Assembly: GCF_027563315.1 (NCBI RefSeq) | Contig: NZ_JAMKBJ010000001.1 | Location: forward strand, 248,001 to 312,000 | Direction: 5' to 3' | Length of the DNA stretch: 64,000 bases | Source of the DNA: Paenisporosarcina quisquiliarum | GTDB taxonomy: Bacteria > Bacillota > Bacilli > Bacillales_A > Planococcaceae | Shown here: positions 8,804 through 18,835 of the stretch, piece after piece | How the letters are laid out: each line of letters starts with the position of its first letter | Numbering within the stretch: the first letter of the stretch is position 1 | Program-made: the position numbers and the translations under genes | The notes under the pieces: generated by a model | Databases searched by the model: none | Told to the model about the DNA's origin: nothing | Seen by the model: only the letters and a program-made list of their open reading frames with translations

Positions 8804-10309
8804 ATGGAAACGACAGAGAGATTTATAGACTATGTAAAAAAAATGCAAGCTTATTCGGAAGCAATTGGCCTGATGTATTGGGATTTGCGCACAGGTGCAC
8901 CGAGAAAAGGTGTCAACCAACGTTCTGAAGTAATAGGTACACTGTCTTCAGAAGTATTTGCGATGCAAACGTCAGATGAACTGGCTGCTATGCTTGAAGA
9001 AATTGAAAAGAATTTGGAAACATTAGATCCTATTACAAAAGAAACGTACAAAAAAGTGAAAAAAGACTATGAAATGAGCAAAAAAATCCCTGCGAATGAA
9101 TACAAAGCATTTGTTATTCTAACTTCTAAATCAGAATCAGCGTGGGAAGAAGCAAAAGAAAAATCGGACTTTAAGATGTTCTATCCGTATTTGAAAGAAA
9201 TCGTAGAGACGACAAAAAGATTCGTTTCATATTGGGGCGTAAAGGATAACAATCCTTACAATACGCTACTTGATGAATATGAACCAGGAATGACGACTGA
9301 AATATTGGATGAAGTATTTGGCGAATTAAGAAACCGAATTGTGCCATTGGCGAAAAAGATCGCAGATTCTCCTAATCAACCGACAACTGATTTCTTATTC
9401 AAGACGTTCCCGAAAGATAAACAAAAACAATTCAGCTTGGATATTTTAAAGCAATTGGGCTATGACTTCGAAGCAGGACGCTTGGATGAAACGGTACATC
9501 CTTTTGCAACTGGTTTGAACCGTGGAGATGTCCGCATTACAACAAAATATGATGAGAATGATTTCCGTTCAGCCATATTTGGCACGATCCATGAATGTGG
9601 GCATGCATTATATGAACAAAATATTTCAGAGGAACTCGAAGGACTTCCTTTAGCAGGTGGTACCTCAATGGGAATTCATGAATCCCAATCCCTGTTTTAT
9701 GAAAACTTTGTTGGACGTAATGAAAAGTTTTGGGAGCACAATTATGCCAGGCTACAAGCGTATGCGCCAGAACAATTTGGCCATATTCCAGTTGAAGATT
9801 TCCTGGCTGCAATTAATGAATCCAAGTCTTCTCTTATCCGAATAGAGGCGGATGAGTTAACCTACCCATTGCATATCATGATTCGCTATGAAATTGAAAA
9901 AGGATTGTTCAATGGCGACATGAAAGTGGAGGATCTTCCTCAAATTTGGAACGATAAGTATGAAGAATATTTAGGAGTAAGACCTTCCAATGATGCAGAA
10001 GGAATTTTACAGGATGTTCACTGGGCTGGAGGGGCATTTGGTTACTTCCCATCATACGCACTCGGTTATATGTATGCTTCGCAATTAAAAGCAGCAATGT
10101 TGAAAGATTTGCCAAACTTTGATGAACTATGTGCTACAGGTGATTTAGAACCGGTTAAAACATGGCTGACTGAAAAAGTGCATCGTCACGGGAGTATGAA
10201 GAAGCCATTGGAAATTCTAACGGAAGCTACAGGTGAAGGTTTGAACGCAACATATCTTGCTGAATATTTGGAAGAAAAGTATACACGTTTATATAAATTG
10301 AATTCATAA
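8804..10309 (+). CDS. ypwA: M32-family metallocarboxypeptidase (Taq type)
   Basis: 501 residues, the usual length for M32 enzymes. The zinc motif HECGH (H263, E264, H267) is followed by the family signatures IHESQSLFYEN and, near the C-terminus, GYFPSYALGYMYASQ. The fold is all-helical and cytosolic; family members remove C-terminal residues from peptides with broad specificity. ATG 8804 is preceded by AAGGGGGA. Position after ypvA matches B. subtilis ypwA. The following phosphoesterase gene starts 26 bases downstream with no terminator between, suggesting one transcript. Confidence 0.94.
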   Translation: METTERFIDYVKKMQAYSEAIGLMYWDLRTGAPRKGVNQRSEVIGTLSSEVFAMQTSDELAAMLEEIEKNLETLDPITKETYKKVKKDYEMSKKIPANEYKAFVILTSKSESAWEEAKEKSDFKMFYPYLKEIVETTKRFVSYWGVKDNNPYNTLLDEYEPGMTTEILDEVFGELRNRIVPLAKKIADSPNQPTTDFLFKTFPKDKQKQFSLDILKQLGYDFEAGRLDETVHPFATGLNRGDVRITTKYDENDFRSAIFGTIHECGHALYEQNISEELEGLPLAGGTSMGIHESQSLFYENFVGRNEKFWEHNYARLQAYAPEQFGHIPVEDFLAAINESKSSLIRIEADELTYPLHIMIRYEIEKGLFNGDMKVEDLPQIWNDKYEEYLGVRPSNDAEGILQDVHWAGGAFGYFPSYALGYMYASQLKAAMLKDLPNFDELCATGDLEPVKTWLTEKVHRHGSMKKPLEILTEATGEGLNATYLAEYLEEKYTRLYKLNS

Positions 10310-10335
10310 GTAAGCTTGTGAAGGAGAGTATTATA

Positions 10336-11079
10336 ATGAAAATCGCAATATTATCAGATATACATGGAAATATGCCTGCCTTGGAAGCGGTTTTTGAGGA
10401 TATCCGTCTCCGAAATATTGCTGAAATTGTTTGCATTGGCGATCTTGTCGGTAAAGGTCCAGAACCAGCAGAAGTCATTGAATTTGTTAAAGAACATTGT
10501 GATGTGGTCATTCGTGGAAATTGGGATGAATTTATTTTGAATGAATCAGAGCACCATTCCATACAGTGGCAACAAAGCTTTTTGAGTGAAGATAACAAAA
10601 ACTATTTAAAACAACTTCCATTCAGTTATGAATTTATGCTCGGAGATAAGTTCATTCGCTGTGTTCATGCTTCTCCACGTTCGGCACATGAACGAATCAC
10701 ACCTTTTCAACCACTGGAAAAGCAAGAAACATTGTTTGAAAACAGTGATGTAACGATGAATATTTGTGGGGAACGAACGCCGGATTATTATATTTACGGA
10801 GATATCCATTATGCCTGTATTAAACCTATCGACGGAAAAGGAATATTGGTCAATGTAGGGAGTGTCGGCAATCCTCTGGATATTCCTGAAGCCTCGTACG
10901 GAATTATCGAGCATGTTGGCAACAGTGTCAGTGTGCAACTTGTACGAGTACCATACGATAAGGAAGCGGTATTGCAAAAAGCAAAGGATCTTGGAATGCC
11001 GAACATAGATGTGTATGAAGCAGAGATTATGGATTGTATATATAGAGGTCAACCAAAGAAAGAAGCTCAGGCAACTTGA
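10336..11079 (+). CDS. calcineurin-like metallophosphoesterase
   Basis: 247-residue metallophosphoesterase. Metal ligands are visible as D8-x-H10 (SDIHGN), GDLVGKGPEP (D36), GNWD (N62), CVHASPR and GDIHYAC. The fold is the single-domain calcineurin-like type; substrate cannot be predicted from sequence. ATG 10336 is preceded by AAGGAGAG; an earlier in-frame GTG would place the ribosome site inside the gene. Likely in one operon with ypwA and closed by the terminator that overlaps its stop codon. Confidence 0.85.
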   Translation: MKIAILSDIHGNMPALEAVFEDIRLRNIAEIVCIGDLVGKGPEPAEVIEFVKEHCDVVIRGNWDEFILNESEHHSIQWQQSFLSEDNKNYLKQLPFSYEFMLGDKFIRCVHASPRSAHERITPFQPLEKQETLFENSDVTMNICGERTPDYYIYGDIHYACIKPIDGKGILVNVGSVGNPLDIPEASYGIIEHVGNSVSVQLVRVPYDKEAVLQKAKDLGMPNIDVYEAEIMDCIYRGQPKKEAQAT

Positions 11080-11092
11080 GCTTCTTTTTTTG
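11061..11092 (+). terminator. terminator after phosphoesterase
   Basis: Stem AGAAGCTCA / TGAGCTTCT with T7 tail; the stop codon of the gene lies in the loop-proximal 3' arm. Confidence 0.85.
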
Positions 11093-11916
11093 TTGGGTTG
11101 GTAAAGGGTTTATAGAGATAAAAGTGGGATAATCAGTTGCGACCAATCTAGACTTTTCACCAACATCATGACATAAAAAACGGGATGAGGGATTAACAAA
11201 GGCACTTTTTAAGTAGCTTATTTTATTTTAGGACGTGTACACAGTAGAAATTTTTAAAACCAATAAATTATCAATTATTGTTTAGGTGGTACTTTAGACA
11301 TAAATAAAAATAAAATTTTAATAAAAATATACTTTTATAGGGTAGTTGATTTCTTTTAATAAGAAATTCAATATTTTGTTAAAACCTCATGATAAACTTG
11401 AAAATATAGCCATTTATTTCACAAGAAAATGGAAATGACAGTGGCTTATTATAGTTCAAAAGTCATTCTTTATTAAAATTCAAAATAATATACTTATTGC
11501 CCTATTATGCATGAAATTAGGATATTTTACTTATTTTTAAGATTTTTTATACAGAAAGTCGAGTTTGGATAATCTTCTCTTAAACATCAAATTCAATCCT
11601 AGCATGATGTCATAGAATTTTATTGCTTTCTCATCAATTCTTGAAATATATCATTATACCTAACATCAAATAGGTACTAAATATCAATTCTCAAAACGAA
11701 GAATATTAGCGACAAATTATGACAAATAAACTACTTTCATTCTTTTATAGTTTGATTAACAACTAGAGCTTCACGATCGACACCACTGATACTGTTTGCC
11801 TAAATGATTAGGGAAAGGGGGCCATGGGTGTTTTTATTTGGTCATTTTTGTGGGAGTGTAAATTGCAATCCGCTTTACGAAAGGCAAGAAAGGAAGATTA
11901 AAAGGGAGGAAAGAAG
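11093..11916. other. 824-bp AT-rich non-coding region upstream of bpr
   Basis: No ORF of convincing length or homology on either strand and no recognisable RNA. The stretch is clearly richer in A and T than neighbouring genes. The last 120 bases hold a purine-rich leader and a 25-codon ORF (ATG 11824, stop 11899-11901) just before the ribosome site of bpr. It may be a long regulatory region for the protease or the remains of lost genes; I see nothing more specific. Confidence 0.4.
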
Positions 11917-14900
11917 ATGACGAAGAAAAATAGTTCTAAAAAATCTTTCAACATTGCTGTTTCTTTACTCATGACCTTGTCTCTAATCGCACCTGGAGTC
12001 GCGAGTTCCGAAACAACTAGTAAACTGCACCAGTCGCTAAATAATTCGAACTTGAATACCATCGAAAAAGTGAGCGAACGTTTGCTATCGAATTTTAAAG
12101 AAGATGAGAAGGTTACCTTCTTAATAAAATTCAAAGAAAAAGCGGATACGCAAAAAGTGGTCGAAGAGGCTAAGAAAAGTTCTCAAAAAGCGAAATTATC
12201 TTCTAAAAAATCATTAATGATCCAGCGTTCTGCTTTAGTGTCTGAACTAAAAGCGACTTCCCTTCAGGAACAGCAAAAAGTAAAACATTATCTTGAGCAA
12301 GAAGCTGCTAAAGGCAATGTTGAAGATATCCATTCGTATTATATTGTAAACGGGATGGCTGTTACAGCAACGAAAGAAGTAGCAGAAAAAGTAGCTACTT
12401 TTGCGGAAGTTGAAAAAGTGCTGCCGAATGAAATGCGCCAACTTTTTACAACAAAAACGAAAGAAGCTGTGGCGCCTAAATCTGAAGTTGCCAATATTGA
12501 ATGGAATATTCAGCGTGTTAAGGCTCCCGATGTTTGGGCAATGGGAATTGATGGAGCCGGAACGGTTGTAGCAAGTATTGATACTGGGGTTCAATGGAAT
12601 CATCCAGCATTAAAAGAAAAATATCGTGGTTATAATGCTTTGACGGGTCAGGCAAATCATGATTTCAACTGGTTTGACGCAAAAGCTGGTCAAGTCACAC
12701 CATATGATGACTTAGATCATGGTACACATGTGACAGGGACAATGGTAGGTAGTGAACCAAATGGATCCAATCAAGTTGGAGTAGCACCTGGTGCGAAATT
12801 TATTTCTGTTAAAGCATTTGCTGCAAATGGCGGGTCAGATGTCGACCTTCTAGAAGCGGCAGAATGGATATTAGCCCCAACAGATTCTGAAGGGAATGCC
12901 CGTGTTGATATGGCTCCAGATGTTGTCAATAACTCTTGGGGTGGTGGTCCAGGTCTTGACGAATGGTATCGTGATGTAGTCAACAACTGGCGTGCAGCAG
13001 AAATTTTCCCTGAATTTTCTGCAGGAAACACAACGGCAACAAATCCAGGTGGTCCAGGTTCGGTTGCATCACCTGCAAACTATCCTGAATCATTTGCAAC
13101 AGGTGCAACTGATATTAACAACTCAGTAGCTAATTTTTCTTTACGAGGACCTTCTCCTTATGCTGAAATCAAACCAGATATCTCAGCCCCAGGAGTAAAT
13201 ATCCGTTCTTCTGTACCTGGAGGTGGCTATGAAGGCGGTTGGAATGGAACATCGATGTCTGGTCCAGCTATATCCGGGGTTGCAGCATTGTTGCGCCAAG
13301 TGAACGCTAACTTAACCGTTGAAGAAATGGAACAAATTTTACTTGAAACAGCAATCCCCTTAACTGACTCGCAATATCCACAAACACCGAATCACGGGTA
13401 TGGTTATGGTTTAGTGGATGCGTATGAAGCGGTGTCTTCAATCATGAACGGTATTGGGAAAATTGGTGGACAAGTTACGAAGCATGGGGAAGACGAAGAA
13501 GCTCCAGTCTTTGAACATAGTTCTCCAATCGAAACGTATGAAGGAATGGATCTGGACTTGACGGTAACAGTAACAGATAACATCAGCGTTTCATCTGTTG
13601 AATTAAGTTATTTGGATGGAAACAATGAATGGCAAACTATGCCGGCATCACGAATTTCTGGTGACTACAAAGTTGGTGAATACGCTGTTACGATTCCTGG
13701 AACTTCAGTAACAGGTGGATCATTTATTTATAAATGGATCATCAATGATTTCGGAAACAACGTTGTCAATAGTGAAGAATATATGGTTGAAGTGAAACCT
13801 GGTATTACGGTTGGTTACTTCGAAAATTTTGAAAATGCTACAATTGGCTGGACTTCATTCGGTGAAATGAACAGCTGGGAGTGGGGAGTTCCAACGTCCG
13901 GGCCAGGAAATGCCGTTTCTGGAGAAAAAGTTTATGCAACAAATTTAGAAGGTAAGTATGACAATAACATGAACGCAACACTCGTTCTCCCACCAGTTGA
14001 TCTGCCAGAAGGTAAATCGTATCTGCAGTTCAAACACTGGCATAGTTTTGAACAATCTTCATCAGGAAGAGCCTGGGATTATGGTCATGTGTTTGTATCA
14101 ACAGATAAACAAGAGTGGACACAATTAAAAATGTTCCAAGGAGAATCAGGAGCATGGTTAGATGGGCAAGTAGATTTGTCAGCCTATAGTGGTCAACGTG
14201 TTTACTTGGCATTTCATGCATTCTCCGATGGCAGTGTTGTAAGAGACGGCTGGTATATCGATGATGTGTCTTTAACCGATACTGCCCAAACTGAGAATCT
14301 TTCAAATGATAATAAAGGCAACATTGGTCTAGGTTTAATCAAAGATGTTGACAAGGAAGCAATGAAAGAAGCGATTGATCCAACAAAAATCAGACCTTTA
14401 ATGCCTCTAAAAGAAGAAATGCCAGTTTCGGAGTCACCGATACATCCGACTTTATTGCCTGTTGGTGCACAAGTCAGTGTGCTTGAATCGGGACGTTCAG
14501 TATATACAAATCCTGCAGATGGCACATATTCAATGACGCATGTTCCTGGTACATTCACAGTGAAAGCAGAAGCTTATGGATACCATACCAATCAACAGAC
14601 GGTGACAATTGAAGCTGACGCAACAGCACAAGCGAATTTCATTTTGGATGAAATTGCACAAAACACGATAAGTGGAATAATCACGGACGAATCGACAGGA
14701 GAAGCAATCGAAGGGGCAACACTTCTACTTGTAGAAGATGCCAATATCACGCCTGTTGAAACAGATCCATCAGGTCACTACAGCATCACAGCCTATGAAG
14801 GAAGTTATACTCTTAAAGTAATTGCACGCGGTTACCATAGTAAAGATGTTTCCGTAACAATCGGTGCAGACGCACTTGAATTAAATCTTGCACTTGAACC

Positions 14901-16251
14901 GTTCTACACTTATCCAGGTGGTGAAATTGGTTATGATGATGGAACAGCAGAAAATGCACGCGCATTCAATGCTGCGGGTAATGCTTGGGCCGTGAAAATG
15001 TCTCTTCCTGAAGGGAAAGAAAATGGCATTGTTACTGATGGCGTATTCCGTTTCTGGGACACTGAGTGGCCAGTACCAGGTGGAACAGCATTTGCAGTAG
15101 AAGTTTGGGATGCTTCTGGTCCTGAAGGAGCTCCAGGTAAAAAACTCACAGAGTCAATCAATGCAACTGCTTTACGCAACGGAGAATGGACAGTAGTTGA
15201 CTTAACCGAACATAACATCGTTGTAAACGGTGACTTCTATATGGTTTACAGACAAACATTTGCAAATCCAAACACGCCAGGACTTGCTACTGATGAAAAT
15301 GGAATAAATGCTGAAAGAAGTTACCAATCTGTTTCAGGTACTTGGACAGCTTCTCCAGCAACGGAAGGAAACTATATGATCCGTGCCCGTGTTAGTTATG
15401 AAGTAAGTGTACCAGTCATAACATCACCAACTTCTGATATAGCAACGAATAATTCAGCAATTACTATTGAAGGTAGTGCATCACCAACCACAACAATTCA
15501 ATTGAGAAACAATGGTGATGTTACAGGTTCTGTAGTGGTAGGAAATGATGGTACATTTGCCATTCAAACAGAATTGAATGAAGGATTGAATGTATTTACA
15601 GCAGTTTCATCTCTTGAGGGTAGAGTAACGGGTGAATCGTCTCCGGTATCTGTTATCTTGGACACAGTGCAACCAAATCTAACGATCGACAGCCCGAAAA
15701 ACGAAGATAAAACAAATCGGGAGTCGGTTACAGTAGAAGGTAGTGTCGAAGATGCCAACCTTGATTGGGTGAAAGTAAACGGTCAAATTGCAGAGGTCGT
15801 AAACGGTAAATATTCAAAACGTATACTTTTGGACACTGGTGCAAATGAAATTACTGTTGTAGCAAGAGATAAAGCAAACAACACCATGTCGAAAACAGTG
15901 ACAGTGCATGCTAAATATATTGCACCTGTCATTACAAACTTAAAACCAGATCAAGATCTCAATCTTAAAAATGGCAAAACAGTCAAAGTCGAATTTGATA
16001 GTGAACCTGGATTAAGATCAACTTTTGTCATCCATATGCCTTTAACAAATATGGGCGGACAACTTCAAAACGCGACAGAATTGCCAATGATAGAGGAAGC
16101 GAGTGGCCATTATGTTGGTTATTATACGGTTCCAAAAGGTACAGTAGCAAATGGTGCCGTAATTGAAGTAAAAGCAGTCGATAGCTTTAACAATGAAACT
16201 CGTCAGACGGCAAAAGGTAAACTGTATCTGAACATTAAAGGTATGAAATAA
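11917..16251 (+). CDS. bpr: bacillopeptidase F-type subtilisin (S8 family), secreted
   Basis: 1444 residues, near-equal to B. subtilis Bpr. In order: signal peptide (about 1-32, ending near VASSE), I9-like propeptide up to about 190, subtilisin catalytic domain with D222 (SIDTGV), H268 (DHGTHVTGT) and S446 (GTSMSGP), an immune-inhibitor-A/MAM-like beta domain (about 640-800), two carboxypeptidase-regulatory-like repeats (about 850-1000), and tandem Ig-like modules to the C-terminus. Family members are extracellular proteases processed at both ends. ATG 11917 follows GGGAGGAAAGAAG. Monocistronic, with a strong terminator. Confidence 0.96.
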   Translation: MTKKNSSKKSFNIAVSLLMTLSLIAPGVASSETTSKLHQSLNNSNLNTIEKVSERLLSNFKEDEKVTFLIKFKEKADTQKVVEEAKKSSQKAKLSSKKSLMIQRSALVSELKATSLQEQQKVKHYLEQEAAKGNVEDIHSYYIVNGMAVTATKEVAEKVATFAEVEKVLPNEMRQLFTTKTKEAVAPKSEVANIEWNIQRVKAPDVWAMGIDGAGTVVASIDTGVQWNHPALKEKYRGYNALTGQANHDFNWFDAKAGQVTPYDDLDHGTHVTGTMVGSEPNGSNQVGVAPGAKFISVKAFAANGGSDVDLLEAAEWILAPTDSEGNARVDMAPDVVNNSWGGGPGLDEWYRDVVNNWRAAEIFPEFSAGNTTATNPGGPGSVASPANYPESFATGATDINNSVANFSLRGPSPYAEIKPDISAPGVNIRSSVPGGGYEGGWNGTSMSGPAISGVAALLRQVNANLTVEEMEQILLETAIPLTDSQYPQTPNHGYGYGLVDAYEAVSSIMNGIGKIGGQVTKHGEDEEAPVFEHSSPIETYEGMDLDLTVTVTDNISVSSVELSYLDGNNEWQTMPASRISGDYKVGEYAVTIPGTSVTGGSFIYKWIINDFGNNVVNSEEYMVEVKPGITVGYFENFENATIGWTSFGEMNSWEWGVPTSGPGNAVSGEKVYATNLEGKYDNNMNATLVLPPVDLPEGKSYLQFKHWHSFEQSSSGRAWDYGHVFVSTDKQEWTQLKMFQGESGAWLDGQVDLSAYSGQRVYLAFHAFSDGSVVRDGWYIDDVSLTDTAQTENLSNDNKGNIGLGLIKDVDKEAMKEAIDPTKIRPLMPLKEEMPVSESPIHPTLLPVGAQVSVLESGRSVYTNPADGTYSMTHVPGTFTVKAEAYGYHTNQQTVTIEADATAQANFILDEIAQNTISGIITDESTGEAIEGATLLLVEDANITPVETDPSGHYSITAYEGSYTLKVIARGYHSKDVSVTIGADALELNLALEPFYTYPGGEIGYDDGTAENARAFNAAGNAWAVKMSLPEGKENGIVTDGVFRFWDTEWPVPGGTAFAVEVWDASGPEGAPGKKLTESINATALRNGEWTVVDLTEHNIVVNGDFYMVYRQTFANPNTPGLATDENGINAERSYQSVSGTWTASPATEGNYMIRARVSYEVSVPVITSPTSDIATNNSAITIEGSASPTTTIQLRNNGDVTGSVVVGNDGTFAIQTELNEGLNVFTAVSSLEGRVTGESSPVSVILDTVQPNLTIDSPKNEDKTNRESVTVEGSVEDANLDWVKVNGQIAEVVNGKYSKRILLDTGANEITVVARDKANNTMSKTVTVHAKYIAPVITNLKPDQDLNLKNGKTVKVEFDSEPGLRSTFVIHMPLTNMGGQLQNATELPMIEEASGHYVGYYTVPKGTVANGAVIEVKAVDSFNNETRQTAKGKLYLNIKGMK

Positions 16252-16270
16252 CTACAATTCTAAGCAAAAG

Positions 16271-16310
16271 ATACCAAAGAGAAGGTGACAATCTCCTTGG
16301 TATTTTTTTT
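16271..16310 (+). terminator. terminator of bpr
   Basis: Imperfect stem ATACCAAAGAGA / TCTCCTTGGTAT followed by T8. Confidence 0.8.
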
Positions 16311-16450
16311 GTCGTTATTTGATTTTGTGTTTCCATTTCAAACATACTGCACACCAAGAATAAAACCATTGGTCATGTTTGTTTATATACACAATCAAAA
16401 TATCAATAATTTTTGGCTTTTTATCCATACTATCAGTTGAGGTGAATCAA

Positions 16451-17641
16451 TTGTATAAACTTTTGTCGCACAACGATTTAGATGGAGTTGGATGTGGGAT
16501 TCTTGCAAAACTAGCCTTTGGAAAGCAAGTGAAGGTCAGATATAATTCGGTGTCGAGTCTTGATCGTGAAGTAATTTGGTATTTAGAAAATGATGACAAA
16601 AACACATTTCTATTTATTACGGACCTATCTGTAAATAAAGAAAATGAGCAAAAGCTGAATGATTTTTATCAAACTTCTGGAAATGTCCAACTTATCGATC
16701 ATCATAAAACATCTCTTCACTTCAATGAATATGAATGGGGACACGTACTGGTTGAAGATGACCAAGGAAAATTAACTTCCGCAACTTCACTGTTTTATCA
16801 TTACCTTGTCTCTCAACAATTATTGGAATCCAAAGAAGCTATTTCAGAGTTTGTCGAGCTTGTTAGACAGTATGATACATGGGAATGGGAGAAAAATGAA
16901 AACTTTGATGCACAGCGGTTAAATGCGCTCTTTTATTTAATTTCAATAGAGGAATTCGAAGAAAAAATGATTGAACGGCTTAAGCTGGGTAATCACTTCA
17001 ATTTTGATGAATTCGAAAAGAAACTATTGGACATGGAAGAAAACAAAATCGAACGCTATATAAAACGTAAGAAAAAAGAAATTGTGCAAGCCAAAATCGG
17101 AGAATACTTGGCAGGTGTTGTGTATGCAGAATCCTATCATTCAGAACTCGGAAATGAACTGGGCAAAGCATATCCACATCTTGATTACATCGTAATTTTA
17201 AATATGGGCGGCAAGAGAGTGGGTTACCGAACCGTGCATGACCATGTAGACGTATCAGAAATTGCAGGAAAATACGGTGGTGGTGGACATGCAAAAGCAT
17301 CAGGCAGTTCATTAACTGATGCCGCATACAAACAGTTTGTGACAAATACGTTTCAGTTGGATCCAATTCGAGAAGATGCACAACGTAACCGATATAATTT
17401 GAAAAAATCATCATTCGGATCTCTTTATAAAAACATTATGGAAGAGACATTCTTCATTCATTCAATCAGTGATCAAGAATGGAAAATCGATCATAATAAC
17501 CTCACATTAGACCAGAAATTTGGAAGCTTTGATGAAGTGGAGAATTTCTTAAAAAGAAATTATGCGGCATGGTTAGTTAGAGATGATACTTTTGTTGCTT
17601 ACTTAATGAATCATGCAACAAGAGTTAAGAAAAATGAATAG
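16451..17641 (+). CDS. nrnB: nanoRNase / oligoribonuclease NrnB (DHH-DHHA1 phosphodiesterase)
   Basis: 396 residues, matching B. subtilis NrnB (YngD) along its length. DHH-domain motifs: HNDLDGVG (D9, D11), ITDLS, and DHH at 83-85; the DHHA1 domain carries GGGGHAKASG. The enzyme degrades RNA oligomers of a few nucleotides, completing mRNA turnover in the cytosol. The TTG at 16451 sits seven bases after GAGGTGA and matches the family N-terminus; the frame is open further upstream but without a ribosome site. Stands alone between the bpr terminator and the next gene. Confidence 0.93.
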   Translation: MYKLLSHNDLDGVGCGILAKLAFGKQVKVRYNSVSSLDREVIWYLENDDKNTFLFITDLSVNKENEQKLNDFYQTSGNVQLIDHHKTSLHFNEYEWGHVLVEDDQGKLTSATSLFYHYLVSQQLLESKEAISEFVELVRQYDTWEWEKNENFDAQRLNALFYLISIEEFEEKMIERLKLGNHFNFDEFEKKLLDMEENKIERYIKRKKKEIVQAKIGEYLAGVVYAESYHSELGNELGKAYPHLDYIVILNMGGKRVGYRTVHDHVDVSEIAGKYGGGGHAKASGSSLTDAAYKQFVTNTFQLDPIREDAQRNRYNLKKSSFGSLYKNIMEETFFIHSISDQEWKIDHNNLTLDQKFGSFDEVENFLKRNYAAWLVRDDTFVAYLMNHATRVKKNE

Positions 17642-17714
17642 CGGAAAGTATAGTAAATTTTAGACTCTCTGGGCATCATATTACGTAGAGAATAACAAGG
17701 AGGTTGTATAATTT

Positions 17715-18509
17715 ATGGGATTAAGTAAAGAAATCCAGGCATTAAAGGATTATCGGAGTGGTGACCGTAACGTACTGAGCGTTTATTTAAATACAAATCC
17801 AGGCGATCCAGATCAATTGAATGGCGGATGGAAAATACATTTAAAGAATGGCTTGAAGGATATTGAAAAGAGTTTAACGGCTTCTGAAAAAGATACTGAA
17901 CTTAAGTATTTCAAGGAAACAAAGAAAAAAGTAATGGATGAAATTGATAATAACAAAGATGACCTTCACAAAGGGGCAGTTATTTTCGCCTCGGAAAATC
18001 CACCATTATGGTCCGTTCACTATGTCCAAGTCCCTGTAAAATCGGGATTCCACTGGGAAGATCGACCAGTTGTTGAACAGTTTGAATATATGTACAAAGC
18101 ATATCCAGACGCAGGAATAATTTTACCAAGTTTCGGTGAAGTCCGTATTTTGGATACATCGATGGGATTTGTCAAAGAGGATATGGTATATAGTTTTGAC
18201 CCGAACCTGGAAGTATGGGGTGAGGAAAAAAATATGGACCCTACAGGCCCTCATAAAATTGGGAGCAGTAAAGTTGATTTGATTGAGTCCCGACTAAAAG
18301 AGAATTTACAAAGATTCTTTAAAGGAATGGGTGCTAACGTAGAAAAAATGAAGAAAGAAAGAGGCTGGAAAGAAATCCATGTCGCTGGTGAAACGGAATT
18401 GGCGATTGCTTTCGCAGAAACCTTGCGTGAAAAACCAGCTAGCTGTATATATAAAAATTTGAATAACAGCAAACCGCATATCATCATTAACCAAGTTTTG
18501 GAGAAATGA
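17715..18509 (+). CDS. probable aeRF1/VLRF1-like release-factor family protein
   Basis: 264-residue cytosolic protein. It begins LKDYRSGDRNVLSVYLNTNPG and has alternating alpha/beta segments ending in a Rossmann-like C-terminal half (GWKEIHVAGETELAIAF). This resembles the bacterial aeRF1-like/VLRF1 proteins, which are thought to act on peptidyl-tRNA in stalled or split ribosomes. The match rests on the N-terminal motif and overall layout only; no GGQ motif is visible. ATG 17715 follows AAGGAGG. Seventy-three bases separate it from nrnB with no terminator seen, so the two may be co-transcribed. Confidence 0.55.
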   Translation: MGLSKEIQALKDYRSGDRNVLSVYLNTNPGDPDQLNGGWKIHLKNGLKDIEKSLTASEKDTELKYFKETKKKVMDEIDNNKDDLHKGAVIFASENPPLWSVHYVQVPVKSGFHWEDRPVVEQFEYMYKAYPDAGIILPSFGEVRILDTSMGFVKEDMVYSFDPNLEVWGEEKNMDPTGPHKIGSSKVDLIESRLKENLQRFFKGMGANVEKMKKERGWKEIHVAGETELAIAFAETLREKPASCIYKNLNNSKPHIIINQVLEK

Positions 18510-18638
18510 TACATTGACGACGATATTAAAAGTTAAATATGCAGAAAAAATGTTGTGAGATTTTCCAATGAAATTAAAAAATAAAAACTAATCACTTACT
18601 CATTGAGTCCAAATGAAAAAGTACACTTCGTATATAAG

Positions 18639-18685
18639 AGTCGCCCTAATTCGATTTATCGAGATAGGGTGGCTTTTCTTTTTTT
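18639..18685 (+). terminator. intrinsic terminator
   Basis: Long stem AGTCGCCCTA / TAGGGTGGCTT, closed by TCGA / TCGA, with a T-rich tail. Probably ends the 17715-18509 transcript. Confidence 0.8.
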
Positions 18686-18699
18686 AAGGCTGTAAAACA

Positions 18700-18835
18700 A
18701 TTTGTACGCTTCCCGTCTGAGGTCCCCGTGAGTAACAGGATACTGGGCACGAAGAAGTTACACTAAACCGCATATTGCGACCAGTAACCTTAGGAAAAAA
18801 CTTTTATGCGACGAGTAACCGCAGGAGCAGATTTT
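18700..18835 (-). repeat. degenerate copy of the palindromic interspersed repeat
   Basis: On the minus strand, 18829-18807 reads exactly the block CTCCTGCGGTTACTCGTCGC flanked by TG and A, as in the complete copies near 30.3 and 50.0 kb. A second, mutated copy (TCCTAAGGTTACTGGTCGCA) lies at about 18793-18774 and a shorter third trace near 18745-18730. The outer modules of the element are not recognisable, so this is a decayed or partial copy. Like the full copies it lies just downstream of an intrinsic terminator. The rest of the 18510-19063 gap (AT-rich, 18840-19050) shows nothing else I can support. Confidence 0.65.

Noticed and set aside
10606-11052. 148-codon reverse-strand frame opposite the phosphoesterase
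   Set aside because: It is a shadow of a well-supported gene with metal-binding motifs, and has no ribosome site or family resemblance.
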